Below are positions 9,501 through 16,368 of a stretch of 64,000 nt of DNA, in pieces. The DNA comes from Leeuwenhoekiella sp. Lineage in GTDB: Bacteria > Bacteroidota > Bacteroidia > Flavobacteriales > Flavobacteriaceae. The position numbers and the translations under genes were made by a program. The DNA lies in the NCBI GenBank assembly GCA_002708845.1, contig PAPI01000039.1, positions 1-64,000 on the forward strand, written 5' to 3'. The notes under the pieces were generated by a model that saw only the letters and a list, made by a program, of their open reading frames with translations, was not told the DNA's origin and searched no databases. Each line of letters starts with the position of its first letter. Within the stretch, counting starts at the first letter, position 1.

Positions 9501-9718
9501 ATACTGACACTTACGCCGGGTAAAGTTTCCCCTGAATCGGTGTCGTAAACAACTCCCGAAATCGTTTTCTGATCATAATTGTAAATAACTTCTCCAGGTG
9601 TTGGAGCAGCCATAATTGTAGTTGTCCCCAGCAATGCCAGAGTCACAAGCGTGATCTGTTTAAGCATCCTGAGTTGTAAAAATGTTCTCATAAATGTTGT
9701 TTTAGTTTTGATATTCAA
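6569..9718 (-). CDS. SusC/RagA-family TonB-dependent outer membrane transporter
   Basis: A 1049-residue outer membrane receptor. After a signal peptide come a carboxypeptidase-regulatory-like domain (ISGVVYDTDSGETLPGVSVS, near residues 53-125), a TonB-box-like segment (EEVAIIGYGKVKRSNLTGSV), and a plug with PLFVVDGIF, ERMDVLKDAASAAIYGSRG and GVVIIQTKKG. The long beta-barrel ends in aromatic residues (MAGINFTF). It imports oligosaccharides with energy from TonB/ExbBD. The first ATG at 9718 gives a long leader; an internal ATG at 9691 (MRTFLQLRMLKQ) also gives a normal signal peptide and could be the real start. It is followed by its SusD partner after 16 bases. A palindrome at 9739-9753 lies just before it, next to a TAATCTTG that fits a Bacteroidota -7 element (complement of 9754-9761), as expected for a repressor site. 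Confidence 0.95.
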   Translation of the reverse strand: MNIKTKTTFMRTFLQLRMLKQITLVTLALLGTTTIMAAPTPGEVIYNYDQKTISGVVYDTDSGETLPGVSVSIKGTSTGTVTDFDGFFELEVEPGATLVFSYVGYMKQEVPVGDQTSLTVNMETDVQSLEEVAIIGYGKVKRSNLTGSVSTVSAETLEQTNKVDAVSSIQGQVAGVTVQRTDNKPGAGGFNIRVRGANTINTGAGNGGYSPGQNPLFVVDGIFVDDISFLNPADIERMDVLKDAASAAIYGSRGTNGVVIIQTKKGKEGKMTVRYNNYVGFKEIYNLPPVFNGQSYIPFLRDVVVGNQFASNQDGNYSQYSADAVNIENYLSEEELQNIANGVSTDWVDLITRNGFQQNHTLDISGGNENTVYAAGLGYTQDQGTVYGEDFNRYTLKGNIQSDLTDWLTFGYDNYITLAKTNEGSLEAFRSAYRLKPIGRAYDDNGDLLFLPTQKETQVSNPIFDTQNWKLENKYINFIGNISLSVKPIEGLSITTKFAPNVKYTRVGEYRGLYTKSTIGNQSNTRAEVNNFLDYSYTWDNIVDYSLDINKDNSLAATFVYSIFSQENESYGIQVRNFTSDKFLFYNLAAGSNVNSYRSGFSDQSLESYTARINYNLMDRYILTLTGRYDGASILAEGNKWEFFPSASFAYRVIREDFMRNQKAFSDLKLRLSYGETGNTGAGGGLGPLGSVALLSSSYTNIGDASVPTLFVSNLANQDLSWERTSEINFGLDFGFLNNRLTGSVDIYNRDIKDIIFYRPLPTVTGFGGTFDNIGESRNRGIEVALNAKIIDNEDFKWSTNLNFASNRNEIVNLYGDSDEIIFGAQGGTFIHRVGEPTGSLYGFKYDGIWQLDEAAEAESYGQKPGQVRVVDVNGDGQITEQGDRVVLGNPLPKWTGGFTSTMNYKNFDFSFFVYTSQGVTISSNFHNARAFSYDGEPARLWNGYDTDYWTPTNPTNNWFQPGNGGPYQGAIKNMDVSFVKVGFMTLGYALPQETTQKLGIQKLRLYTTVQNPFTFSEYDGWDPENAGRNTYGASFMARTYMAGINFTF

Positions 9719-9722
9719 ATCA

Positions 9723-9761
9723 TTATGTATTTATGTAATTATGTAGTACATAACAAGATTA
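9723..9761 (-). promoter_or_regulatory. Promoter/operator of the SusCD pair: palindrome TTATGTAGTACATAA plus repeats
   Basis: TTATGTA-G-TACATAA at 9739-9753 is a perfect 7+1+7 inverted repeat. The motif TTATGTA is also repeated in direct orientation at 9723-9729, 9731-9737 and 9739-9745, an 8-base period. Just upstream on the minus strand is TAATCTTG (9754-9761), close to the Bacteroidota -7 consensus TAnnTTTG. The operator would then sit on the transcription start. Its inner 13 bases differ by one base from the site at 3964-3976. Confidence 0.6.
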
Positions 9762-9862
9762 AGAAAATATTTTGAAAATCCCAGCGGATGGGTTAAAATT
9801 TTAACATTTAGATGTTTTTGCTGGTTTTTAGTGATTTAAAAGCGCCGACGGTATAGAAAAGC

Positions 9863-9981
9863 GGAAACGAAATTGCAACAAGGTCTAAATACCAATTGAT
9901 TTCGTTTTCCAGCTTTTTAGATTGTTGACCTGTTCTGAATTCAGGGTTTTGCTGAAGAATTTGAATCGGAATTTAGACCTT
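9863..9981. repeat. Nested inverted repeats between the fucose arm and SusC
   Basis: The 285-bp spacer 9719-10003 has no gene. Besides the SusC promoter it holds two nested inverted repeats: GGAAACGAAAT (9863-9873) against ATTTCGTTTTCC (9899-9910, one bulge), and AAGGTCTAAAT (9880-9890) against ATTTAGACCTT (9971-9981, exact). CTGAATTCAG (9935-9944) is also palindromic. The two larger pairs are mutually exclusive as RNA, because the second pair's left arm lies in the first pair's loop. It follows the FAH-family gene, so it could be a transcript-end structure; there is no clear T-run. Confidence 0.45.
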
Positions 9982-10003
9982 ATTGATAATTTTAGGGTAG
10001 TTG

Positions 10004-10864
10004 CTATGAGTTCGAATAAGCGCGGGCAGTTTGTTTGGAAGTCCCTAAACCTTCGATACCCAATTCAACTATATCACTCGGTTTCAGGTAGCGTGGTGGC
10101 TTAAAGCCCATTCCCACACCAAAAGGAGTTCCGGTTGAAATGATATCTCCCGGAAGCAGGGTCATAAACTGACTGATGTAACTAACCACCTGCTGTACAT
10201 TAAATACAAAATCTGAAGTGTTGCTGTTTTGCAATTCCTCCCCATTCAATTTCAGCCACAGGTTGAGTTTGTTGGGATCTTTGATTTCGTCTTTGGTGGC
10301 GATAAAAGGACCTAAAGGCGCAAAGGTATCGCAGCTTTTTCCCTTAACCCATTGCCCGGCACGCTCGATCTGAAAGGCACGTTCGCTGTAATCGTTGTGT
10401 AGGGTGTAACCTGCTACATAATCTAAAGCTTCGGCTTCACTCACATAAGAGGCTTTTTTGCCTATAACCACGGCGAGTTCAACCTCCCAGTCTGTCTTTT
10501 CACTTCCCTTGGGAATGATCACATCGTCATTGGGTCCCACAATTGCCGAAGTCGCTTTAAAGAACAAAATGGGTTCTTTAGGAACTTCCATGCCGGTTTC
10601 TTTAGCGTGCGAAACGTAATTAAGACCGATGCATACAATTTTTGAAGGACGTACCAAAGGTGCTCCCAAACGGGTTTCTGCAGAAACTTCCTCACAATTG
10701 TCCTGTTCTTTGCTTAACCATGTTTTGAGTCGGTCAAGACCATCTGTTTCAAAAAATGCTTCGGTATAATCTTCACCAAAACCTGATACATCTATGCGTT
10801 TTCCGGAGTCTAAAAGTACTCCCGGTTTTTCATTTCCGGCTTCGCCGAAACGTATTAATTTCAT
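10004..10864 (-). CDS. FAH-family hydrolase, probable 2,4-diketo-3-deoxy-L-fuconate hydrolase
   Basis: A 286-residue fumarylacetoacetate-hydrolase-family protein. A short N-terminal domain (MKLIRFGEAGNEKPGVL) precedes the FAH core with KIVCIGLNYVSHA, the metal-binding DWEVELAVVIGK (ExE) and the aspartate in YTLHNDYSERAFQ, followed by GKSCDTFAPLGPF and the TGTPFGVGMG loop. Members of this length in fucose clusters split 2,4-diketo-3-deoxy-L-fuconate into pyruvate and L-lactate, as in the route described for Xanthomonas campestris. Here it is the last gene of the arm fuconate dehydratase - GH29 - SDR - FAH, 18 bases after the SDR stop. No signal peptide; cytoplasmic. A related role on other 2,4-diketo-3-deoxy sugar acids (rhamnonate) is possible, but the neighbours favour fucose. 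Confidence 0.85.
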   Translation of the reverse strand: MKLIRFGEAGNEKPGVLLDSGKRIDVSGFGEDYTEAFFETDGLDRLKTWLSKEQDNCEEVSAETRLGAPLVRPSKIVCIGLNYVSHAKETGMEVPKEPILFFKATSAIVGPNDDVIIPKGSEKTDWEVELAVVIGKKASYVSEAEALDYVAGYTLHNDYSERAFQIERAGQWVKGKSCDTFAPLGPFIATKDEIKDPNKLNLWLKLNGEELQNSNTSDFVFNVQQVVSYISQFMTLLPGDIISTGTPFGVGMGFKPPRYLKPSDIVELGIEGLGTSKQTARAYSNS

Positions 10865-10882
10865 AATCTTCTAGTTAAAAAG

Positions 10883-11659
10883 TTATCCATTTAGTTTTAT
10901 AAATCCGCCATCAATAGGGAAGTCTGTCCCGGTGATAAAAGATGCTTCATCAGAGGCCAGATAGAGGGCGAGGTGGGCGATTTCTACAGGTTTGCCCATG
11001 CGGCCCAAAGGTTGGGTTTTAGATAGTTTCTCAAACATCTCTTCCTGATTGTCGGGGTAATTTTTTGCAATAAAACCATCTACAAAAGGGGTGTGAACGC
11101 GAGCAGGGGAGATGCTGTTGCATCTGATGCCCTCATCAACATAATCTTTAGCGATGGAATAGGTCATTGTGAGTACGGCGCCTTTTGACATGGAGTATGC
11201 AAAACGGTCTGAGATCCCAACCGAAGATGCAATAGAGGCCATATTGATAATGACTCCGCTTTTGCCTTTCATGTGTTTAATCACGGCTTTTGCGCAGTTG
11301 AATACACCCTTGATGTTTATGGCGTAAATACGGTCGAGATCCTCTTCGGTAGTGTTTTCAATATTTCCCACGTGGGCTACTCCGGCATTATTAACCAATA
11401 TGTCAAGCGAATTTTCATCGGCGATCTCATCAATCACCTGTTGTACTTCATCTTCTTTAGATACATCGCATATTTTATAGTGAAGCTCCAAGTTATCAGC
11501 TTTAAATGCTTCAGCAACTTCTTTTGCCTGCGTTTCATTATAGTCAAGAATGTAAACCTGAGCTCCGTTTTTTGCAAAAACTTCGGCGATGGCACGTCCT
11601 ATACCACTGGCTCCACCAGTGATTAGTGCTGTTTTTCCAGATAAATTAAAAGGGGTCAT
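10883..11659 (-). CDS. SDR dehydrogenase, probable 2-keto-3-deoxy-L-fuconate 4-dehydrogenase
   Basis: A 258-residue classical short-chain dehydrogenase: cofactor motif TGGASGIG near residue 14, NNAG near 90, catalytic serine in NMASIASS, and YSMSK catalytic Tyr/Lys near 155-159. The segment after the active site, SPARVHTPFVDGFI, resembles that of keto-deoxy-fuconate dehydrogenases rather than fatty-acid-type SDRs. An aspartate after the second strand (YILDY) suggests NAD+ preference. It would oxidise 2-keto-3-deoxy-L-fuconate to the 2,4-diketo acid used by the FAH enzyme encoded 18 bases downstream. It lies 6 bases after the GH29 fucosidase. The assignment rests on family resemblance plus the operon. 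Confidence 0.82.
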   Translation of the reverse strand: MTPFNLSGKTALITGGASGIGRAIAEVFAKNGAQVYILDYNETQAKEVAEAFKADNLELHYKICDVSKEDEVQQVIDEIADENSLDILVNNAGVAHVGNIENTTEEDLDRIYAINIKGVFNCAKAVIKHMKGKSGVIINMASIASSVGISDRFAYSMSKGAVLTMTYSIAKDYVDEGIRCNSISPARVHTPFVDGFIAKNYPDNQEEMFEKLSKTQPLGRMGKPVEIAHLALYLASDEASFITGTDFPIDGGFIKLNG

Positions 11660-11665
11660 GTCAAA

Positions 11666-12985
11666 TTATTTTAAAGTGAGTTTAATAATAGTATCTACCG
11701 CATCGCGATGCGCTTCATCCAGATAGATCGTCAATATGTTTTTCTTAAGCTTGTATTTAACCGGCTTACCATCATCAAACCAACTTAATGTTTTAATGCG
11801 TTTTTTGGCGAAAGGGATACTCAGGGTTTTCAGATCAGCATTTAGAACATGCAGATAGGTAATTTGGTCTTTTTCGGTCGAAACATAATCGGCACCCTGA
11901 AACATGCCCCCACGTGTGTTATAAATACTTTCTCCGTTTTTTTGCAGCCAGGAACCCATTTGCATCAACAAATCCTGATGCTCCTGCTGTATATTTCCAT
12001 TAGGCATAGGGCCTACGTTGAGCAAAAAATTGGCATTATTGCCAGCAGCTTTAACCAGATACTGAATCAATTCGTTGAATGATTTATGATTGCCATCCTG
12101 TAGATTGAAACCCCACGAATGATTTATGGTTTCACAAGTCTCTAAGGGTAAATTACCTATTTGAGAACCTTCACTAAAGCCCGCGGTATTTTTCCCTGGA
12201 AGGTCTTTTTCAAACATCTGAAAATCTTCGCCTGCAATAGGTGCAAGATGGTGGTTGTTGCCAATGAGCAAACCGGAATTCACGCCGTGAATGACTTTAT
12301 ACGTTTCTTCCAAATCAAAATCCTGATAAGGTTTGCCGGCTTTTTTTAAATCGTTTTGGTCCCAATATCCATCAAACCAAAAACCTGCGATGTCATAATT
12401 TTCAGCTAGTTCTTTAATCTGGGCATTTTGATACCTTAAATAATCTTGCCAGTTACCAGAATCTGGCCGGCCCAAATCCTGACCGGTTTTTCCTCTGGGA
12501 TAGTAATCCGGATGATGCCAGTCTAACTGCGAGTAATAGGCAAAAAGCTTGATACCCTCTTTTTTACAGGCTTCCTCAAGCCTTCTAAAAATATCTTTAC
12601 CATAGGGTGTATCGTCAACAATATTGTAATCAGAAACTTTTGAGTCGTACATCGCAAAACCGTCGTGATGCTTGGTCGTGATCGTGATGTATTTCATACC
12701 TGCCGCCTTGGCCAGTTTTACCCAGGCTTCGGCATCAAACTGCTGCGGATTGAAAAAATCCGGTAGCAATTCATACCGGTCTGTTTTAATCTTTTGCTGT
12801 TGCATTACCCATTCACCGTCTCCCAGCGTACTGTATACACCCCAATGAATAAACAGGCCAAATTTTGCATCCTGAAACCAGGCTCTGTTTTCCAGATTTT
12901 CAGGTGAAGGCGTATAGTCGGTCTGACCTAAAGCCAAATACAGATTTAGGAAGAGTAGGGCAGTAATGCATATGCGCTTTTTCAT
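11666..12985 (-). CDS. GH29 alpha-L-fucosidase, Sec-exported
   Basis: A 439-residue enzyme with a Sec signal peptide (MKKRICITALLFLNLYLALG, then QTDYTP) and a GH29 catalytic domain: WFQDAKFGLFIHWGVYSTLG, YITITTKHHDGFAMY and the nucleophile motif AGFWFDGYWDQ with Asp205 as the predicted nucleophile. Near the end, LLNVGPMPNG is also typical. GH29 enzymes are retaining and release terminal alpha-L-fucose. There is no lipobox, so it is probably periplasmic or released. Length fits a catalytic domain plus a small beta-sandwich. It lies 4 bases after the fuconate dehydratase stop and 6 before the SDR, so export and catabolism are co-expressed. A second, different GH29 is in the opposite arm. Confidence 0.94.
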   Translation of the reverse strand: MKKRICITALLFLNLYLALGQTDYTPSPENLENRAWFQDAKFGLFIHWGVYSTLGDGEWVMQQQKIKTDRYELLPDFFNPQQFDAEAWVKLAKAAGMKYITITTKHHDGFAMYDSKVSDYNIVDDTPYGKDIFRRLEEACKKEGIKLFAYYSQLDWHHPDYYPRGKTGQDLGRPDSGNWQDYLRYQNAQIKELAENYDIAGFWFDGYWDQNDLKKAGKPYQDFDLEETYKVIHGVNSGLLIGNNHHLAPIAGEDFQMFEKDLPGKNTAGFSEGSQIGNLPLETCETINHSWGFNLQDGNHKSFNELIQYLVKAAGNNANFLLNVGPMPNGNIQQEHQDLLMQMGSWLQKNGESIYNTRGGMFQGADYVSTEKDQITYLHVLNADLKTLSIPFAKKRIKTLSWFDDGKPVKYKLKKNILTIYLDEAHRDAVDTIIKLTLK

Positions 12986-12989
12986 AGTT

Positions 12990-14309
12990 TTATTTGGTTT
13001 TAGTGATTTCCTGCCAGATTTTTCCGGTTGGAAACGTATAATCTTTAAGTGATTCCGGTTTCATAGTGATGCTGTAACCCGGCATTTGTGGCGGCATATA
13101 GGCACCGTTTTTAATCACTACAGGATCAAAGAAATGCTCGTGCAGGTGATCTACATACTCTATAATACGATTTTCAAGCGAACCGCTAATGGCAATATAA
13201 TCAATCATAGACAAGTGCTGAACATATTCGCAAAGGCCTACTCCACCGGCGTGCGGACATACCGGAATTTCAAATTTGGCAGCCATAAGCAAAACCGCAA
13301 GCACCTCGTTAACACCGGCTAATCTGCAACTGTCTATCTGGCAAATCTCGATGGCACCGGCTTGCATCAATTGTTTAAAAATAACCCGATTTTGACAATG
13401 TTCTCCGGTTGCCACTTTTATAGGAGCAACCGCTTTTGCGATGGCTGCGTGTCCCAAAACATCATCCGGGCTCGTAGGTTCTTCAATCCACCAGGGGTTG
13501 AATTTTTTGAGTTCGGCCATATTTGCGATAGCTTCGGTCACATCCCATTTTTGGTTGGCGTCCATCATCAGCTTGAGGTCGTCACCTATTTCTTCGCGAA
13601 TGATTTGTGCGCGGCGCATATCATCTTTAAGGTCTTTACCCACTTTGATTTTCATATGCTTAAAACCTTCGGCTTTGGCCTCACGACATAGTTTTCGCAT
13701 TTTCTCATCGCTGTAACCCAGCCAGCCGGCAGAGGTGGTGTAGGCAGGGTAACCCTTTTCAAGCAGGTGATCTATACGCTGCTGTTTAGAACCTTCCAGT
13801 TTTTTTAACATGGTTATGGCTTCCACCGGAGTGATCGCATCGGTAATGTATGTGAAATCCACGCAAGAGACCAGTTCTTCGGGGCTCATATCTGCCAGTA
13901 GTTTCCAGAGAGGTTTTTCTTCCGCCTTGGCGTATAAATCCCAAACGGCATTTACCACCGCTCCCGTCGCTAGATGAATCACTCCTTTTTCGGGACCTAA
14001 CCAGCGCAGTTGACTGTCACCGGTGATCATTTTCCAAAAGGCACCCATATTTTCGGTAAAGGATGCCAGTGTTTTATTAAGAATCAATGGCATTATCGAG
14101 TCAATCGCAGCCACACAGAGCTCGTTGCCACGACCTATGGTAAAGGTGAGACCATGACCTTCCAGACCTTCCTGCGAAGTTTTGAGAATGACATAAGCAG
14201 CAGAATAATCGGGATCGGGGTTCATAGCGTCTGAACCGTCCAGAAATTGGCTGGTAGGGAAGCGTACATCTACAACTTCATAGCCGGTGATTGTGACTTC
14301 GGTTTGCAT
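12990..14309 (-). CDS. L-fuconate dehydratase (enolase superfamily)
   Basis: A 439-residue mandelate-racemase-type enolase superfamily enzyme. Visible catalytic parts are KIK (Lys220 and Lys222), the metal ligands in LMMDANQKW (Asp250), WWIEEP and ATGEHC, and the histidine in CPHAGGVGLCEYVQHL. The N-terminus (EVVDVRFPTSQFLDGSDAMN) and the insertion SAGWLGYSDEKMRKLC are characteristic of fuconate dehydratase, and the length matches. It removes water from L-fuconate to give 2-keto-3-deoxy-L-fuconate. No signal peptide; cytoplasmic. It is the first gene of the minus arm, with 4 bases before the GH29 gene, and lies 108 bases downstream of the AraC gene. Reading of the whole cluster as a fucose pathway is anchored by this gene. 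Confidence 0.93.
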   Translation of the reverse strand: MQTEVTITGYEVVDVRFPTSQFLDGSDAMNPDPDYSAAYVILKTSQEGLEGHGLTFTIGRGNELCVAAIDSIMPLILNKTLASFTENMGAFWKMITGDSQLRWLGPEKGVIHLATGAVVNAVWDLYAKAEEKPLWKLLADMSPEELVSCVDFTYITDAITPVEAITMLKKLEGSKQQRIDHLLEKGYPAYTTSAGWLGYSDEKMRKLCREAKAEGFKHMKIKVGKDLKDDMRRAQIIREEIGDDLKLMMDANQKWDVTEAIANMAELKKFNPWWIEEPTSPDDVLGHAAIAKAVAPIKVATGEHCQNRVIFKQLMQAGAIEICQIDSCRLAGVNEVLAVLLMAAKFEIPVCPHAGGVGLCEYVQHLSMIDYIAISGSLENRIIEYVDHLHEHFFDPVVIKNGAYMPPQMPGYSITMKPESLKDYTFPTGKIWQEITKTK

Positions 14310-14417
14310 AATTTATAATAAAAATTAGAGTGAAACACTTCAAAATTAATACGCTTGCTTCCGTTTTACTGAATGATTTTTTGCTGATGCTTACTCTTTT
14401 TTTGCTTTTAATTCAAT

Positions 14418-15284
14418 TCACATTCTTTTTTGGTGATATTCTGCGTATTCCAGAGGGGTCTTTCCGGTTATGGTTTTAAACTGTCTGTTGAAATTAGAAA
14501 GGCTGTTAAAACCACAGGCATAGCAAATTTCGCTTACATCATAGCGTTTTTCAATAAGCAACCTGCACGCATAACCGATGCGAATCTCATTGAGATAGCG
14601 TGTAAAACTCTTCTTGTGAAATTTGCTAAACAAACGACTGAATGCTGACGGGTTCATCGGGATTAAAGCTGCCACTTCTCCAAGCATAATGGGTTTCCTG
14701 AAATTTTTAAAAAGGTATTCATAAACCACATCAAAATTTTTGGAGTTTGAGGTAAGCGCGCTATTCTGGAATCCCGTGCTGCTTATCGCCCGACAGGGAG
14801 TCGTGCTCAGTTCTTGAAGTAGAGCCAAAAATTGCATAGTTCGTTCAAAGGGACTTAAGTCCGTAAGCTGCACGAGTTTTTGTTTGATTTCTACACTTAC
14901 TTCTTCAAATACGATACCTCGTGTGGCGCGGTCCAGGAGGGAAGCTATTGCTGCCATTTCGGGAGTTTCTAAAAAGTCAGCTCCCAGAAATTCTTTTCTA
15001 AAATGTATGGCGATAGCTTCAGCTTTTAGTGCGGTGTTGGGTTCAAAATATTCAGGATCATTAAGCCACATATGCGGCAGGTTTGAACCCAATAGAACCA
15101 GTTCGCCGGGAGCGAATTTTGAAATGGAATCCCCAATAAACCTCGTGCCCGTGCTCTCTAAAATAAGCACCAGTTCGAGTTCGGGATGGTAATGCCAAAT
15201 CTTCAAAAAATGAGCATCCTGCGTGGTGTTCAGGCTAAAAGATGAAGCATTGGGACTCTTGCGGTCTATCTTGATGAGTTTCAT
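14418..15284 (-). CDS. AraC-family regulator (cupin-type sensor)
   Basis: A 288-residue AraC protein. The N-terminal half is a cupin-like sugar-sensing barrel (HYHPELELVLILESTGTRFIGDSI and FAPGELVLLGSNLPHMW). The C-terminal half (about 185-285) has two helix-turn-helix motifs ending in the family signature: SRLFSKFHKKSFTRYLNEIR and VSEICYACGFNSLSNFNRQFK, then GKTPLEYAEYH. Proteins with this layout usually activate sugar genes when bound to the sugar or an intermediate. It follows the other AraC gene by 2 bases and lies directly before the fuconate dehydratase arm, so control of the fucose arms is likely. The ligand is not shown by the sequence. Confidence 0.92.
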   Translation of the reverse strand: MKLIKIDRKSPNASSFSLNTTQDAHFLKIWHYHPELELVLILESTGTRFIGDSISKFAPGELVLLGSNLPHMWLNDPEYFEPNTALKAEAIAIHFRKEFLGADFLETPEMAAIASLLDRATRGIVFEEVSVEIKQKLVQLTDLSPFERTMQFLALLQELSTTPCRAISSTGFQNSALTSNSKNFDVVYEYLFKNFRKPIMLGEVAALIPMNPSAFSRLFSKFHKKSFTRYLNEIRIGYACRLLIEKRYDVSEICYACGFNSLSNFNRQFKTITGKTPLEYAEYHQKRM

Positions 15285-15286
15285 AT

Positions 15287-16165
15287 TCAGTTGATTTGAA
15301 GGCTTTGCTTGCGATAGGCTCCCGGTGTGATGTTGAGATGTTTTTTAAAAATTTTGATAAAATGTGGCAGGTTGTTGAAACCGGTTTCCAGGGCAATGTC
15401 GTGTAGGGTTTTATGCGTTGTCACCATTAGATATTGTGCGCGTTCAATGCGTTTTTCGTGAATGTATGCCAGCGGGCGCAAACCCGTGTGTTCTAAAAAT
15501 TGCCGGGAAAAATAATCGCGATTTTGATTGGCATTATCCGCTAGTTCTAAAACCGTAAGTGCTTTGTCTAAATGAAGCTGAATGTAATTGATCGCGTTTA
15601 AAATCACAGAAGGTATTTTTCGATTTTCTTCATGCTGAAACCGGGCAGATTCGATAAAGCGCGACATCAGGATTAATAAAACACCCTGGCTTTCAAACTG
15701 TACTGAAGTTTTCATTTTTCGGTTTAAGTCTTGGTACTCCTTGTAGAACGCTTCCTTTTCATATACTTCAGGATTGTCAGAGCGATTGAGTCCCCTGCCG
15801 GGGTTTATTTTGACAAGCTTTTTAAAAAGTTCAATATCCAGTGCAGATGCTTTCAGCTCCATGATATTACGGTAGTTTTCAAAGAGGGAGATACCGGAAT
15901 GCAGTTCTTCAAAAAACTGTACAAAATATTGACTGAGGTACTGGTCGCAATGCAAATCGCACAGTGTAAAACTGGGAATAAGGTAGAGATATCCCGGCCG
16001 TAAGATGAGTTGCTTTGAGGGACTTGATAATCTACCTTCCCCATCGTCTATATAATAAATGCGATAATAGGGGCTGATGATGCTTTCATAGTTCCACCGA
16101 TCATCGAGAAGCACATGATCTACATTGAGCATTGAGAATGAAACCGGAAAATGATTGCGATTCAA
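15287..16165 (-). CDS. AraC-family regulator
   Basis: A 292-residue AraC protein. An N-terminal cupin-like arm (YYRIYYIDDGEGRL, LILRPGYLYLIPSF) is joined to a C-terminal HTH_18 domain with TVLELADNANQNRDYFSRQF and TLHDIALETGFNNLPHFIKIF, then LNITPGAYRKQ. It is divergent from the second GH29 gene across a 203-bp spacer and co-transcribed with the next AraC gene 2 bases downstream. Two unlike AraC sensors in one operon between two fucose arms suggest one protein per arm or per signal. The two regulators are clearly distinct, so this is not a recent duplication. Confidence 0.92.
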   Translation of the reverse strand: MNRNHFPVSFSMLNVDHVLLDDRWNYESIISPYYRIYYIDDGEGRLSSPSKQLILRPGYLYLIPSFTLCDLHCDQYLSQYFVQFFEELHSGISLFENYRNIMELKASALDIELFKKLVKINPGRGLNRSDNPEVYEKEAFYKEYQDLNRKMKTSVQFESQGVLLILMSRFIESARFQHEENRKIPSVILNAINYIQLHLDKALTVLELADNANQNRDYFSRQFLEHTGLRPLAYIHEKRIERAQYLMVTTHKTLHDIALETGFNNLPHFIKIFKKHLNITPGAYRKQSLQIN

Positions 16166-16368
16166 AATAGGTTGTTTAAGTTAAAGAGGTTCTTAAAAGA
16201 ATAAAAATAAGTCGTTTTTGTATAATGAAAGAATTCTTTAACCTAAATATATTTGGGAAATTGATTACCATTTACCGAGACGAAATCGTTTGAAAAGCAT
16301 TTTCTTTTGAATTGTAGAAGAAATCAGATAGGAGTATAGACGGAAATATATAAACTGAAGTGTAAATT
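16166..16368. promoter_or_regulatory. Divergent promoter region between AraC genes and the fucose plus arm
   Basis: This 203-bp A/T-rich spacer holds a perfect 8-base inverted repeat, GTTAAAGA (16180-16187) and TCTTTAAC (16235-16242), with arms 47 bases apart. It also contains GAATTC and ATATAT tracts. The arms could be AraC binding sites that loop or flank the start of either gene. No terminator or gene is seen in it. Confidence 0.4.

Noticed and set aside
9922..10104. Small plus-strand frame between SusC and the FAH gene
   Set aside because: It runs into the opposite strand of the FAH gene, and the spacer is better explained by inverted repeats.
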